Assembly: GCF_004339765.1 (NCBI RefSeq)
Contig: NZ_SMGO01000002.1
Coordinates: 248,001 to 312,000 of the forward strand
Origin: Albibacterium bauzanense
GTDB taxonomy: Bacteria; Bacteroidota; Bacteroidia; Sphingobacteriales; Sphingobacteriaceae
Direction: 5' to 3'
DNA: 64,000 nucleotides
A program made the translations under genes and the position numbers. Below the pieces are notes generated by a model that saw nothing but the letters and a program-made list of their open reading frames with translations, ran no database searches and was not told where the DNA came from. Positions 29,067-37,058 of this stretch are shown one piece after another (position 1 is the stretch's first letter; each line of letters opens with the position of its first letter).

Positions 29067-29389
29067 TAAAGTTTTTTTTAAATTTTAAGTCTTTTTTCCC
29101 GGCGTGCAACAGCGGCATCAACGCCGAAATGATTGTTTTAATTTATTCAAATATTGCCATTTCTTTTAACAATATTCTACAATAGAAACCATTTTTTTTC
29201 AATATTGCAAATAATTTTAATAAAAAAATGAAAGCCCGAATCAATAAAGAAACAACAATATTACCTAACTGTTATCTATTCAACCCTTCTGGTTAGATTT
29301 AAATATCTAATTTCCAGTTCCGTAATTTATTTGTTATAAAACAGGAAATATTATAATTGGTATAAAACTTTGAACTTGAATAATATGCA
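29067..29389. other. Intergenic region between the tonB operon promoter and yciH
   Basis: Very AT-rich and without a credible gene. It holds a hairpin CGGCGT/ACGCCG (29100-29126) next to runs of T and A. A second hairpin at 29289-29317 (CTGG/CCAG, then TTAGAT/ATCTAA) lies about 70 bases after the yciH stop. Neither has a proper T-run. No tRNA or known RNA family was recognised. Confidence 0.4.
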
Positions 29390-29740
29390 CTAACCTCCTG
29401 ATTGCTTAACCTTATAGCCCTCGGCAAGCAGCAATTCTATTATACGTTTTCTGAAATCACCTTGAATTAAAATCATTCTATCTTTTACCGAACCGCCCAC
29501 TCCACACTTCTGTTTCAACATCTTACCCAAACTCTCCAGATCTTGATCGCTACCTATAAAACCTGTGATTAAAGTTACAGCCTTTCCTGCCCGTTGTTTT
29601 TTATCTAACGAAACACGCAAATCCTGTTGTTTAGGAGGAAGCGTCTCTTCTTCTCCAGCTTGATTCTCCTCTACAAAGTTATAATTCGAATCTGTTGAAT
29701 ACATAACGCCGGAATATACTTTCTTCTTAGACTTTGCCAT
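29390..29740 (-). CDS. yciH: SUI1/YciH-family translation factor (eIF1-like)
   Basis: 116 residues. The C-terminal SUI1 domain is clear: GKAVTLITGFIGSDQDLESLG, then LKQKCGVGGSVKDR, then GDFRKRIIELLLAEGYKVKQ. The first 50 residues are charged and probably disordered. Bacterial YciH inhibits or checks translation initiation in E. coli. It lies 24 bases downstream of the lipid-kinase gene, likely co-transcribed. Confidence 0.92.
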   Translation of the reverse strand: MAKSKKKVYSGVMYSTDSNYNFVEENQAGEEETLPPKQQDLRVSLDKKQRAGKAVTLITGFIGSDQDLESLGKMLKQKCGVGGSVKDRMILIQGDFRKRIIELLLAEGYKVKQSGG

Positions 29741-29764
29741 CCCTCAATATATTTAATAATTCTT

Positions 29765-30646
29765 CTAATAAATAACCTGCAATGACTTCGGATGCACCGT
29801 TATCTCCAAATCCTTTCCTAATAATATAGGCTGTCCATCAACATGCACATCTCCTTCAACTGCTCGCTTTATAAAAATCTCCTTACCTCTGATAATATCG
29901 ATATATTCAGACTTATCAGCTGTCTTATTAAAGAGATGAAATAACATTTTTGGAAATAAATACAATGGAAAGGGCTTCACAATACAAACATCTAACAAAC
30001 CATCACTAACCGAAGCTTTTGGAGATACATGTGCATTATTACCATACTGGGAAGAATTAGCCAAGCTAATCATGAAAGCCTCCCGCTTAAACTTTTTCCC
30101 ATCAATTATAAAGTCATAAACCTGCGATTTATAACTGGTAATCTCCGAAAATACCGTCTTCATATAACCGTAAGGTCCCCGAATGCTCTCTTTATCGAAA
30201 CGATTACTGATAACAGCATCAAAGCCGATACCCGCCATATTAAAGAAGGAATGGCCATTCAGCACACCACTATCAATCGCTTTAATCTGAAATCTATTCA
30301 GAATTGCGATTGCTTCCTTCACTCCACTCGGAATCTCAAGAAACGTTGCTAAACCATTTCCCGATCCTTCGGGCACTATTCCCAAAACCACCGAAGTATT
30401 AACCAAAGCTTTTGCGATTTCATTAACCGTGCCGTCTCCCCCAACAGCTACAACCACATCATAATTGCCATTAACAGCCTCTTCAGCTAATTCAGCACCA
30501 TGATTTGGTCTTTCTGTAAACCGATATTGAGCATCAAACAATTCATGGTTAAGATAATGCTTAGCCTGCTGCTCAAAGTTGCGCTTATTCTTTCCTCCCG
30601 AAATTGGATTAATAATAAACAATAGCTTCTTTCTCATTTTACTCAT
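29765..30646 (-). CDS. Diacylglycerol/lipid kinase family protein (YegS/DgkB-like)
   Basis: 293-residue cytoplasmic kinase of the DAGK catalytic family. ATP-binding markers are INPISGGKNK (near 12-21), VGGDGTVNEIAKAL (near 67) and GIVPEGSGNGLATFL (near 93). The C-terminal beta-sandwich ends in HVDGQP and LEITVHP. Substrate (diacylglycerol, sphingosine-like base or another lipid) is undecided. Start could be MRKKLLF at 30637 instead of 30646. Confidence 0.9.
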   Translation of the reverse strand: MSKMRKKLLFIINPISGGKNKRNFEQQAKHYLNHELFDAQYRFTERPNHGAELAEEAVNGNYDVVVAVGGDGTVNEIAKALVNTSVVLGIVPEGSGNGLATFLEIPSGVKEAIAILNRFQIKAIDSGVLNGHSFFNMAGIGFDAVISNRFDKESIRGPYGYMKTVFSEITSYKSQVYDFIIDGKKFKREAFMISLANSSQYGNNAHVSPKASVSDGLLDVCIVKPFPLYLFPKMLFHLFNKTADKSEYIDIIRGKEIFIKRAVEGDVHVDGQPILLGKDLEITVHPKSLQVIY

Positions 30647-30667
30647 CCTCTCTAACCACTTAAATCA

Positions 30668-30675
30668 CAAATCTA
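30668..30675 (-). promoter_or_regulatory. Bacteroidota -7 element for the lipid kinase-yciH pair
   Basis: Minus-strand TAGATTTG, an exact TAnnTTTG match 21 bases before the ATG. No TTTG at the usual -33 distance was found. Confidence 0.4.
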
Positions 30676-30781
30676 AATCATTTAATCGAAGAGATAATTA
30701 AATACAATAAATTAATTTAATTCTAACATTTAATTAAAGTAGCTACCATCACAAAACAGTAAAACACTCTATATTCCTAAA

Positions 30782-30899
30782 ATAGAAGAACAAGGACCAA
30801 ACAGGGGTCAAACAGGGACCAAACAGGGGCAAAACAGTCATATTTTCCCTGTTTGATCCTTACTTGGTCCTTGTAGAGGCCTAATGATTCTTCTTCTAT
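30782..30899. repeat. Intergenic inverted-repeat element with internal 11-base direct repeats
   Basis: Four 11-base units related to GGACCAAACAG run head to tail at about 30794-30837. Bases 30791-30817 match the reverse complement of 30848-30874 in 23 of 27 positions, and the outer ends ATAGAAGAA (30782-30790) and TTCTTCTAT (30891-30899) are exact inverted copies. It contains no reading frame. It could be a MITE-like or REP-like interspersed element, or a palindromic regulatory or terminator structure for the gap between two divergent genes. GC content is higher than its surroundings. Confidence 0.65.
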
Positions 30900-31008
30900 G
30901 GTATGAGAGCTGTAATATAAATTATAAGAACATCGTCATAGAAATACGCTTTTAAAATCTTTACTCTATTAAGAAAATAGAGATTCTTTTAACTCATGAA
31001 ATTTATCG

Positions 31009-31016
31009 TACTTTTG
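31009..31016 (+). promoter_or_regulatory. Promoter -7 element for metK
   Basis: TACTTTTG matches TAnnTTTG exactly. A start site near 31022 would put the riboswitch at the very 5' end of the message. The -33 region has a T-run (30986-30990) but no perfect TTTG. Confidence 0.55.
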
Positions 31017-31030
31017 CCTTAAATTAAGAA

Positions 31031-31101
31031 ATGTGGATTGATTTGCTGCGCTGTAAAAGGGTGCCAAGATTGCAACCACAGTAAAAAAGTGCTAAAGCAA
31101 A
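31031..31101 (+). ncRNA. SAM-II-type riboswitch upstream of metK
   Basis: The H-type pseudoknot of SAM-II is recognisable. P1 is TGTGG (31032-31036) with CCACA (31076-31080). P2, the pseudoknot, is TTTGCT (31042-31047) with AGCAAA (31096-31101). Conserved pieces occur in the right order: TTGATTTG, ATTGCAACCAC, GTAAAAAA, GCTAAA. A 21-base insertion in the P1 loop (31048-31068) can fold as GCGC (31048-31051) with GTGC (31061-31064). The gene behind it makes SAM, which fits feedback control. SAM-II is best known from alphaproteobacteria, with some Bacteroidota. An alternative stem, 31095-31103 with 31112-31120, would compete for the P2 strand and may be the expression platform. Confidence 0.75.
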
Positions 31102-31190
31102 CATCATTCTTTGTTTGTTTCTCCACTTAATTTACAAGGCAATCGACATTTTAAATGGTTTATTAAAGAAAACTCTTAAACGTTATTCAT

Positions 31191-32444
31191 ATGCCTTATT
31201 TATTTACATCAGAATCAGTATCAGAAGGTCATCCAGATAAAGTAGCCGATCAGATTTCAGATGCTTTAATTGATAATTTTTTAGCATGGGACCCTGATTC
31301 AAGGGTTGCGATAGAGACGCTTGTAACAACCGGGCAGGTTGTACTCGCTGGTGAAGTGAAATCCAACACTTATTTAGATATTCCACAGATCACACGCGAT
31401 GTGATTAAGAAGATCGGGTATACAAAATCCGAATATATGTTTGAGGCAAATTCATGTGGTATATTATCTGCCATTCATGAACAATCGGCTGATATTAATC
31501 AGGGTGTTGATCGTGTTAAAAAAGAAGATCAAGGTGCCGGAGACCAAGGTATCATGTTTGGCTACGCTAATAACGAAACAGAGAGCTATATGCCCTTAGC
31601 ATTAGATCTTTCGCATAAGCTATTAATTGAGCTTGCTGCCTTAAGAAGAGAGAACAAAGACATAACTTACCTTCGTCCGGATGCCAAATCGCAGGTAACC
31701 ATTGAATATGATGATGATCATAAACCTTTAAGGATAGACACCATCGTTATATCTACTCAGCATGATGATTTTGATGAAGAGGCTAAGATGTTGGCGAAAA
31801 TTAACGCTGATATCGTTAATATATTAATTCCACGGGTTAAAGAATCATTAAAACCTGAATTACAGGCTTTGTTTACTAAAGATATCAAATTTCATATCAA
31901 CCCAACCGGAAAGTTTGTGATTGGTGGTCCTCATGGAGATACTGGTCTGACAGGAAGAAAGATTATTGTAGATACCTATGGTGGTAAAGGCGGACATGGA
32001 GGTGGTGCTTTTTCTGGAAAAGATCCTTCTAAGGTAGATAGATCAGGCGCTTACGCAACTCGTCACATCGCTAAAAACCTGGTTGCGGCCGGTATAGCAG
32101 ATGAAATTCTTGTTCAGATCTCTTATGCCATTGGTGTAAAAGATCCGATGGGAATTTACGTAAATACATACGGTACTTCTAAGGTAAACTTTACGGATAG
32201 CGAGATAGCTAATAAAATTCAGTCGACGTTTGATATGACTCCTTATGGTATTGAAACTCGTTTGGGCCTTAGAAATCCAATATATTCTGAGACAGCTGCA
32301 TACGGACATATGGGAAGAAAGCCACAAAAGGTTACAAAAACGTTTAAGAACATCCATAACGAAGTTAAAACTATTGAAGTAGAGCTATTTACCTGGGAAA
32401 AACTAGATAGTGTTGATCAGGTAAAGAAAGCTTTCGGCATATAA
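31191..32444 (+). CDS. metK: S-adenosylmethionine synthase
   Basis: Makes SAM from methionine and ATP. At 417 residues it is full length. Signatures are [15 protein letters not shown] (8-22), [12 protein letters not shown] (near 115), the P-loop-like [19 protein letters not shown] (near 264) and a C-terminal domain with [18 protein letters not shown]. The SAM-II-type riboswitch lies 89 bases before the ATG, so the leader region is long. The acyltransferase gene follows after 28 bases and may share the message. Confidence 0.97.
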   Translation: MPYLFTSESVSEGHPDKVADQISDALIDNFLAWDPDSRVAIETLVTTGQVVLAGEVKSNTYLDIPQITRDVIKKIGYTKSEYMFEANSCGILSAIHEQSADINQGVDRVKKEDQGAGDQGIMFGYANNETESYMPLALDLSHKLLIELAALRRENKDITYLRPDAKSQVTIEYDDDHKPLRIDTIVISTQHDDFDEEAKMLAKINADIVNILIPRVKESLKPELQALFTKDIKFHINPTGKFVIGGPHGDTGLTGRKIIVDTYGGKGGHGGGAFSGKDPSKVDRSGAYATRHIAKNLVAAGIADEILVQISYAIGVKDPMGIYVNTYGTSKVNFTDSEIANKIQSTFDMTPYGIETRLGLRNPIYSETAAYGHMGRKPQKVTKTFKNIHNEVKTIEVELFTWEKLDSVDQVKKAFGI

Positions 32445-32472
32445 TTCGTCTGGCTTTATATTATTCATATCG

Positions 32473-33216
32473 ATGAGAAAAATACTTGGATATATCCTTT
32501 CACCGATACATTATCTGGCTTTCGGCTTCTTCTTATTGCTATTTCATCCCCTTCAATGGTTGAGTTTAAAACTAGGGGGCTATGAAGCGCATAAAAAGAC
32601 GGTTGATATATTCAATCTTTGTCTCTTAGCTACCTATTACCTTTTAGGAAATAGTGTGCGCTTTACCCGGCGGTTTGATTTACCTACCGACCGCCCTATC
32701 CTTTTTATATCCAACCATCAAAGCATGTATGATATACCTCCTTTAATTTATTTTTTAAGGAAGTATCATGCAAAGTTTATCTCAAAAATTGAACTAACCA
32801 AGGGTATCCCGAGCATCTCTTTTAATTTGAAACATGGCGGAGGCGCGAATATAGACAGAAAGGATAGCAAGCAGGCAATTGCTGAGATTCTTAAATTAGC
32901 CCAACGAATGAAAGCAAATAATTGGTCTGCTGTAATCTTCCCGGAAGGAACACGTGCTAAAACAGGAAATCTAAAACCCTTCTCGGCTGGTGGCGTAGCA
33001 ACTATTATTAAAAAGGTTCCGAACGTACTGGTGGTACCGGTTGCTATCAACAATTCCTGGAAGATGGTTCAATATGGCACTTATCCTCTTAATACCTTTA
33101 TTAATATGAGCTGGACGGTCTTAAGGCCTATTGAGCCACAAGATGCATCTATAGAGGATGTTATTAAAGAAGCTGAAGATGCTATTCGCAATCACATTCA
33201 ATCGTTGAACTCTTAA
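32473..33216 (+). CDS. 1-acyl-sn-glycerol-3-phosphate acyltransferase family protein (PlsC-like)
   Basis: A 247-residue membrane-associated acyltransferase. The catalytic HX4D box is NHQSMYD (near 80-86), and the glycerophosphate-binding FPEGTRAKTG lies near 156. Two N-terminal hydrophobic segments (6-32 and 48-60) anchor it. It most likely makes phosphatidic acid, although the family also acylates other lipids. It runs 28 bases behind metK; a 4-base gap separates it from the convergent glycosyltransferase gene. Confidence 0.87.
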   Translation: MRKILGYILSPIHYLAFGFFLLLFHPLQWLSLKLGGYEAHKKTVDIFNLCLLATYYLLGNSVRFTRRFDLPTDRPILFISNHQSMYDIPPLIYFLRKYHAKFISKIELTKGIPSISFNLKHGGGANIDRKDSKQAIAEILKLAQRMKANNWSAVIFPEGTRAKTGNLKPFSAGGVATIIKKVPNVLVVPVAINNSWKMVQYGTYPLNTFINMSWTVLRPIEPQDASIEDVIKEAEDAIRNHIQSLNS

Positions 33217-33220
33217 GGCT

Positions 33221-34384
33221 TTAACGAACCATCCTTCCTTTCCACAAATACTTACCGCTATTGCCTGCAATACCAATGAATATAAGGTAAATTATATGCA
33301 ATAGGGAGAGGAAAGGCAGGAATATTAAATAAGTTGATCGTTTAGCGAAGCGAGATATAGGTAGTAGGAATACTAATTCCATAAAGAGCTTAAACGAAAG
33401 GCAATAATAAACAACCCTCCATACGCTTGGATTAAACAGCGCACTTACGACACTTATAACCAGAAATACATTAAAGAGCCAGATACATACTCCAAAAATT
33501 ACTATCGGCTTATTTTTATACTTTGTGCTTTTTGATGCCCAGCGTTTCCGCTGACTTAAAAAAGATGATAAACTCTCTTTGGCTTCCGTATAAACGATTG
33601 CATCTTGATTTTTACAGAACCCTACTCGATTAGGGTATCTTCCAGCTACTTTATGCAAAAACAACTCATCATCGCCTGAAGCTAACTCGTCTATTCCTTT
33701 AAATCCACCCAACTCCACGAATACATCCTTTTTGTAAGCAAGGTTTGCTCCATTACAGGTTGAGGCTTTCCTATTTCCGATTGCGGCAGCGCCCAGGCCT
33801 ATAAGGTAAAGAAACTCGAGAGTTTGGAGCCTTTCAAATAAATTCTTTTCATTGTGATACATAACAGGGCCGGAAATAAAAAGCAGATCTTCTTGCTCAT
33901 ACATCGAAACCATGCTATTAAGCCACATTGGCTGCATACGGCAATCAGCATCTGTTGCTACAATCAACTCGCCCGATGCATAATTGATGGCTTCAGAAAT
34001 TGCCTTCTTCTTATATGAGTTTAAAGGTTCTTTCTCATTCAGTTGAATGAGCCGGACTCCCTGATTTGAAAAAGAACGAATAATTTCGGCCGTATTATCA
34101 GTAGAATGATCGTCCACGACGATAACCTCAAGTAAATGAGCCGGGAATTTTTGGTTTAATATATCCTGTATAGTAAGTCCGATATTCTTTTCTTCATTTC
34201 TTGCTGCTATTAATACACTGACCGTTGTATGTGGCGTATTTTTCGGAATAGAGGTATTCAACAGATACCACCCTCTTATTAAATACACGATAACAGATCC
34301 ATAAAATACGGTTAGCGCTAATGTAATGTAGTTAATTATTTCTGGTACCAAAGAAGTTGATTTTAAATACGAAAACGGATCCAA
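33221..34384 (-). CDS. Membrane glycosyltransferase, family 2
   Basis: 387 residues: an N-terminal membrane helix (about 15-37), a GT-A domain with VSVLIAARNEEKNIG, VVDDHSTDNTAE, ATDADCRM (the DxD) and SQRKRWASK (QxxRW, processive-type), then three or four C-terminal helices. Likely adds sugars to a lipid or polysaccharide at the inner membrane; donor and acceptor are unknown. Its start overlaps the preceding LPG-synthase-like gene by 53 bases, which is long, but both frames look real. A TTG near codon 12 is an alternative start with less overlap. Confidence 0.85.
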   Translation of the reverse strand: MDPFSYLKSTSLVPEIINYITLALTVFYGSVIVYLIRGWYLLNTSIPKNTPHTTVSVLIAARNEEKNIGLTIQDILNQKFPAHLLEVIVVDDHSTDNTAEIIRSFSNQGVRLIQLNEKEPLNSYKKKAISEAINYASGELIVATDADCRMQPMWLNSMVSMYEQEDLLFISGPVMYHNEKNLFERLQTLEFLYLIGLGAAAIGNRKASTCNGANLAYKKDVFVELGGFKGIDELASGDDELFLHKVAGRYPNRVGFCKNQDAIVYTEAKESLSSFLSQRKRWASKSTKYKNKPIVIFGVCIWLFNVFLVISVVSALFNPSVWRVVYYCLSFKLFMELVFLLPISRFAKRSTYLIFLPFLSLLHIIYLIFIGIAGNSGKYLWKGRMVR

Positions 34385-35306
34385 TAATTGCTGGAATTAT
34401 TAAGTTAACAAACCACACACAGGCAGTAATTGCCATTACTGCAACGATATGTGGAGTAATAAATCCAAAAAAGTAACTTGCTGTAACGCTTCTTACTCCA
34501 ACATCCAGCAAATCTAAGGAAGGTAAAGCAGACTGCACAAAGAATAAGATAAATATCATTGGAATCATTTCCAGAACCGGCATGTCCGGGATGATAACTT
34601 GCATTAATATACAGTATTGTGAAGTAAATATAACATAACGCGATATTGAGTAAATAAATACACGCTGGATGTCTTTTTTCTTATAACGAAGTAATAAGTC
34701 GAGGAAACGCTTGTATTTTTTTAAAAACCTTATTTTCGATAACCAGGTATTGATTAACTTGATATTAAAACATAGCAATAGAAAGAAACTTATGTAAATG
34801 ACACCAGCCAGGCAAATCACCGTATAAAACATGGAACTTACGTTCAGGTATTTTCCTATGAACCAGCATACTGCAATCGTTCCGAAAACATTGGTGATCA
34901 CCATTTGTGATATAGCTCCTACCAACATACCGATTACTCCAAATACCCTTTTTCTTGACTCAAGGAAAAGTACACGCCCACCATATTCTCCTATCCGGTT
35001 TGGTGTAAAAACCGCCCAGGACAATCCGCAGAATACAGATTCTATTGCTTTTCTTAACCCGATAGGCTGAAACTGACTGCATAAAAACCTCCATTTGAGT
35101 GCTTCTATGAACCAGTTTATCAGCATTAACACGAAGATTACTAAAAGAGTAAGATAAATCTGTAGGGGGTTAATTTCAAGAATTAACTGATAGAAATCCC
35201 TGATAGCATTATTGTTAGTCAGGAGTTTATAACAATACCAGATGACAAGAATAAAAATGCTTATCTTTAAGATATAGCCGATCGCTCTTTTCAATTGTGT
35301 ATTCAA
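34332..35306 (-). CDS. Lysylphosphatidylglycerol-synthase-like transmembrane protein (UPF0104)
   Basis: 324 residues with about eight membrane helices, matching the integral-membrane (flippase-like) domain of MprF/AglD family proteins but without a soluble aminoacyl-transferase part. Typical parts are WFIEALKWRFLCS, the RIGEYGGRVLFLESR segment (near 104-118) and the C-terminal SLDLLDVGVRS. Coupled with the glycosyltransferase gene downstream (53-base overlap), it may move a lipid-linked product across the membrane; this is inference. Confidence 0.82.
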   Translation of the reverse strand: MNTQLKRAIGYILKISIFILVIWYCYKLLTNNNAIRDFYQLILEINPLQIYLTLLVIFVLMLINWFIEALKWRFLCSQFQPIGLRKAIESVFCGLSWAVFTPNRIGEYGGRVLFLESRKRVFGVIGMLVGAISQMVITNVFGTIAVCWFIGKYLNVSSMFYTVICLAGVIYISFFLLLCFNIKLINTWLSKIRFLKKYKRFLDLLLRYKKKDIQRVFIYSISRYVIFTSQYCILMQVIIPDMPVLEMIPMIFILFFVQSALPSLDLLDVGVRSVTASYFFGFITPHIVAVMAITACVWFVNLIIPAIIGSVFVFKINFFGTRNN

Positions 35307-35407
35307 AAATTTATTTTTTAATTCAAATTATACCATCGGTCTATACAGGCCTCTTTAGAACTATCAAAGAAATACAAAAATCTCTGGATTTAACGTAATA
35401 TTGTAAA

Positions 35408-35974
35408 ATGAAGTTAAAAAGCAAAACTGAGCGTATAATCTTGGGCATAGATCCCGGCACTTCGATCATGGGTTATGGATTAATAAAGGAAAGTGGCAAT
35501 GAAATAAGCCTTATCACTCTCGGTATTATTAAACTCGGTCATCTCAGTAATCATGCTTTAAAACTTCAATCTATCTTTATTAAGACTACGGAAATTATTA
35601 ACGCCTACCAACCTGATTGTATTGCTCTGGAAGCTCCTTTCTTTGGCAAAAATATACAATCTATGTTAAAGCTTGGCAGGGCTCAAGGAGTAGCTATGGC
35701 AGCTGGCTTAGCCTTAAATATTCCCATCTTTGAATATGCTCCTCGTAAAATAAAGCAATCTGTAACAGGGAACGGAAATGCGGGTAAAGAACAAGTTTCT
35801 GCTATGTTAAAAACCTTATTGAAATTTGATGAAAGTCCTCAGTTTCTTGATGCAACAGACGGTTTAGCTGTAGCGGTTTGTCATTCTTTCCAAAATGCGA
35901 AAGGAGATAGTAACTTACAAAGCTATTCGGGCTGGTCGGCTTTTGCTAAGAACAACAAAGACAGGATAAGTTAA
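35408..35974 (+). CDS. ruvC: Crossover junction endodeoxyribonuclease RuvC
   Basis: Resolves Holliday junctions with RuvAB. The 188-residue RNase H-like fold has its acidic residues in LGIDPGTSIMGYG (D16), LEAPFFGKN (E74) and DATDGLAVAVCH near 148-159. The C-terminal tail is slightly extended (to NNKDRIS). Single gene; its last four bases overlap the end of the HIT gene on the other strand. Confidence 0.95.
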   Translation: MKLKSKTERIILGIDPGTSIMGYGLIKESGNEISLITLGIIKLGHLSNHALKLQSIFIKTTEIINAYQPDCIALEAPFFGKNIQSMLKLGRAQGVAMAAGLALNIPIFEYAPRKIKQSVTGNGNAGKEQVSAMLKTLLKFDESPQFLDATDGLAVAVCHSFQNAKGDSNLQSYSGWSAFAKNNKDRIS

Positions 35975-36381
35975 CTTTCCAGTTTCTTATTAAGTGCCTG
36001 CCTGATCTTTAACGAATCTTCTGAAAGTTCATCTTCGCTTAGTTTTAATTTTTCCCGACTAAAATCCATATCAGAAACATGATTAATAGGGATTAGGTGA
36101 ATATGTGTATGAGCAACTTCAAGGCCTACCACAGCAACACCAATTTTCTCACAAGGGAATGCATCTTTAATTCCTTTTGATATTATTTTGGCAAACATCC
36201 ATAAACCAATATACTCGTTATCTTCCATATCAAATATATAATCGACTGGATTTTTAGGTATTACTAATACATGGCCATGAGCCAGTGGATTAATATCCAT
36301 GAATGCCAAAAATTCATTCGTTTCTGCTACTTTATTAACAGGAATATCTCCTGATATGATCTTAGAGAAAATAGTTTCCAT
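35971..36381 (-). CDS. HIT family nucleotide-binding hydrolase
   Basis: A 136-residue histidine-triad protein. The catalytic motif is HTHIHLIP (about 95-102), with MDINPLAHGHVLVIPK before it. HIT proteins of this size (HinT-like) hydrolyse adenosine phosphoramidates or dinucleotides; the cellular substrate is unknown. It follows greA after a terminator-like hairpin (36408-36436), so it has its own weak promoter or depends on readthrough. Confidence 0.92.
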   Translation of the reverse strand: METIFSKIISGDIPVNKVAETNEFLAFMDINPLAHGHVLVIPKNPVDYIFDMEDNEYIGLWMFAKIISKGIKDAFPCEKIGVAVVGLEVAHTHIHLIPINHVSDMDFSREKLKLSEDELSEDSLKIRQALNKKLES

Positions 36382-36407
36382 AGCTTTATTTTTCTTCGAA
36401 AATACAA

Positions 36408-36436
36408 AAAAGCGGCTCGTTAAGGAAGCCGCTTTT
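36408..36436 (-). terminator. Rho-independent terminator after greA
   Basis: Stem AAAAGCGGCT (36408-36417) with AGCCGCTTTT (36427-36436), 9-base loop. On the minus strand the stem runs into a stretch of T's (bases 36406-36411). It lies 33 bases after the greA stop and 27 bases before the HIT start. Confidence 0.8.
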
Positions 36437-36469
36437 AATATTAATTATTATAAATTTAATTTTATTGCC

Positions 36470-36943
36470 TTATCTGGATATTTCTAATATCTCTAATTCG
36501 ATCGTACCCGCCGGAACTTCTATCTGGGTTTTATCTCCAACTGACTTACCCAATAAGCCTTGCGCAATAGGCGACTTTACTGAAATCTTCCCTGCCTTCA
36601 GGTCTGCTTCAGTCTCTGAAACCAATTGATAGGTCATTAGCATCCCATTCTTCAGGTTCTTCAATTTCACAATAGATAGGGCTAAGACTTTTGATGCATC
36701 TAACTTAGACTCATCAATTAATCTTGCATTTGCTAATACTTCGCTAAGTTTCGCTATTCTACTTTCATGATGCCCTTGAGCATCTTTCGCAGCGTCATAT
36801 TCGGCATTTTCTGACAAATCCCCTTTATCGCGTGCTTCGGCAATAGCCTTAGCAATTGCAGCTCTTCCTACAGTCTTTAACTGATGTAATTCCTGTTTCA
36901 ACTTCTCAAGTCCCTCTGCAGTGTAATAAGTTATTTCTGCCAT
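36470..36943 (-). CDS. greA: Transcription elongation factor GreA
   Basis: Rescues backtracked RNA polymerase by stimulating transcript cleavage. The 157-residue protein has the N-terminal coiled coil with the acidic tip (ARDKGDLSENAEYDAAKDAQ, about 38-57) and the C-terminal FKBP-like domain ending in GTIELEILEI. It is flanked by two hairpins of terminator type, so it is probably a single-gene unit. Confidence 0.95.
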   Translation of the reverse strand: MAEITYYTAEGLEKLKQELHQLKTVGRAAIAKAIAEARDKGDLSENAEYDAAKDAQGHHESRIAKLSEVLANARLIDESKLDASKVLALSIVKLKNLKNGMLMTYQLVSETEADLKAGKISVKSPIAQGLLGKSVGDKTQIEVPAGTIELEILEISR

Positions 36944-36967
36944 ATTTATTTTAATTAGAATTCATAC

Positions 36968-37016
36968 AAAAAAGCGGCAAGACCATATATGCGCTAAATA
37001 GCGTATGGTCTTGCCG
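36968..37016 (-). terminator. Strong Rho-independent terminator after the response regulator
   Basis: Outer stem CGGCAAGACCATA (36975-36987) with TATGGTCTTGCCG (37004-37016), 13 bp perfect, and an inner CGCT/AGCG stem with loop AAAT. On the minus strand it is followed by GCTTTTTT. It closes the peptidase-kinase-regulator operon 42 bases after the regulator stop. Confidence 0.88.
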
Positions 37017-37058
37017 TGTTATACAAAGATAAAAAACTATTTAAAGAAAGTAAAAAAA

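Noticed and set aside
29100-29126. The CGGCGT/ACGCCG hairpin as a normal terminator
   Set aside because: The stem is short, the loop long, and no T-run follows on either strand within the usual distance.
30794-30837. Short tandem repeats as a CRISPR array
   Set aside because: Units are 11 bases with no spacers between them and no cas genes are in the window.
31031-31101. The metK leader as a SAM-I (S-box) riboswitch or a tRNA-like element
   Set aside because: There is no four-way junction or kink-turn core and no tRNA cloverleaf; the conserved pieces and pseudoknot fit SAM-II.
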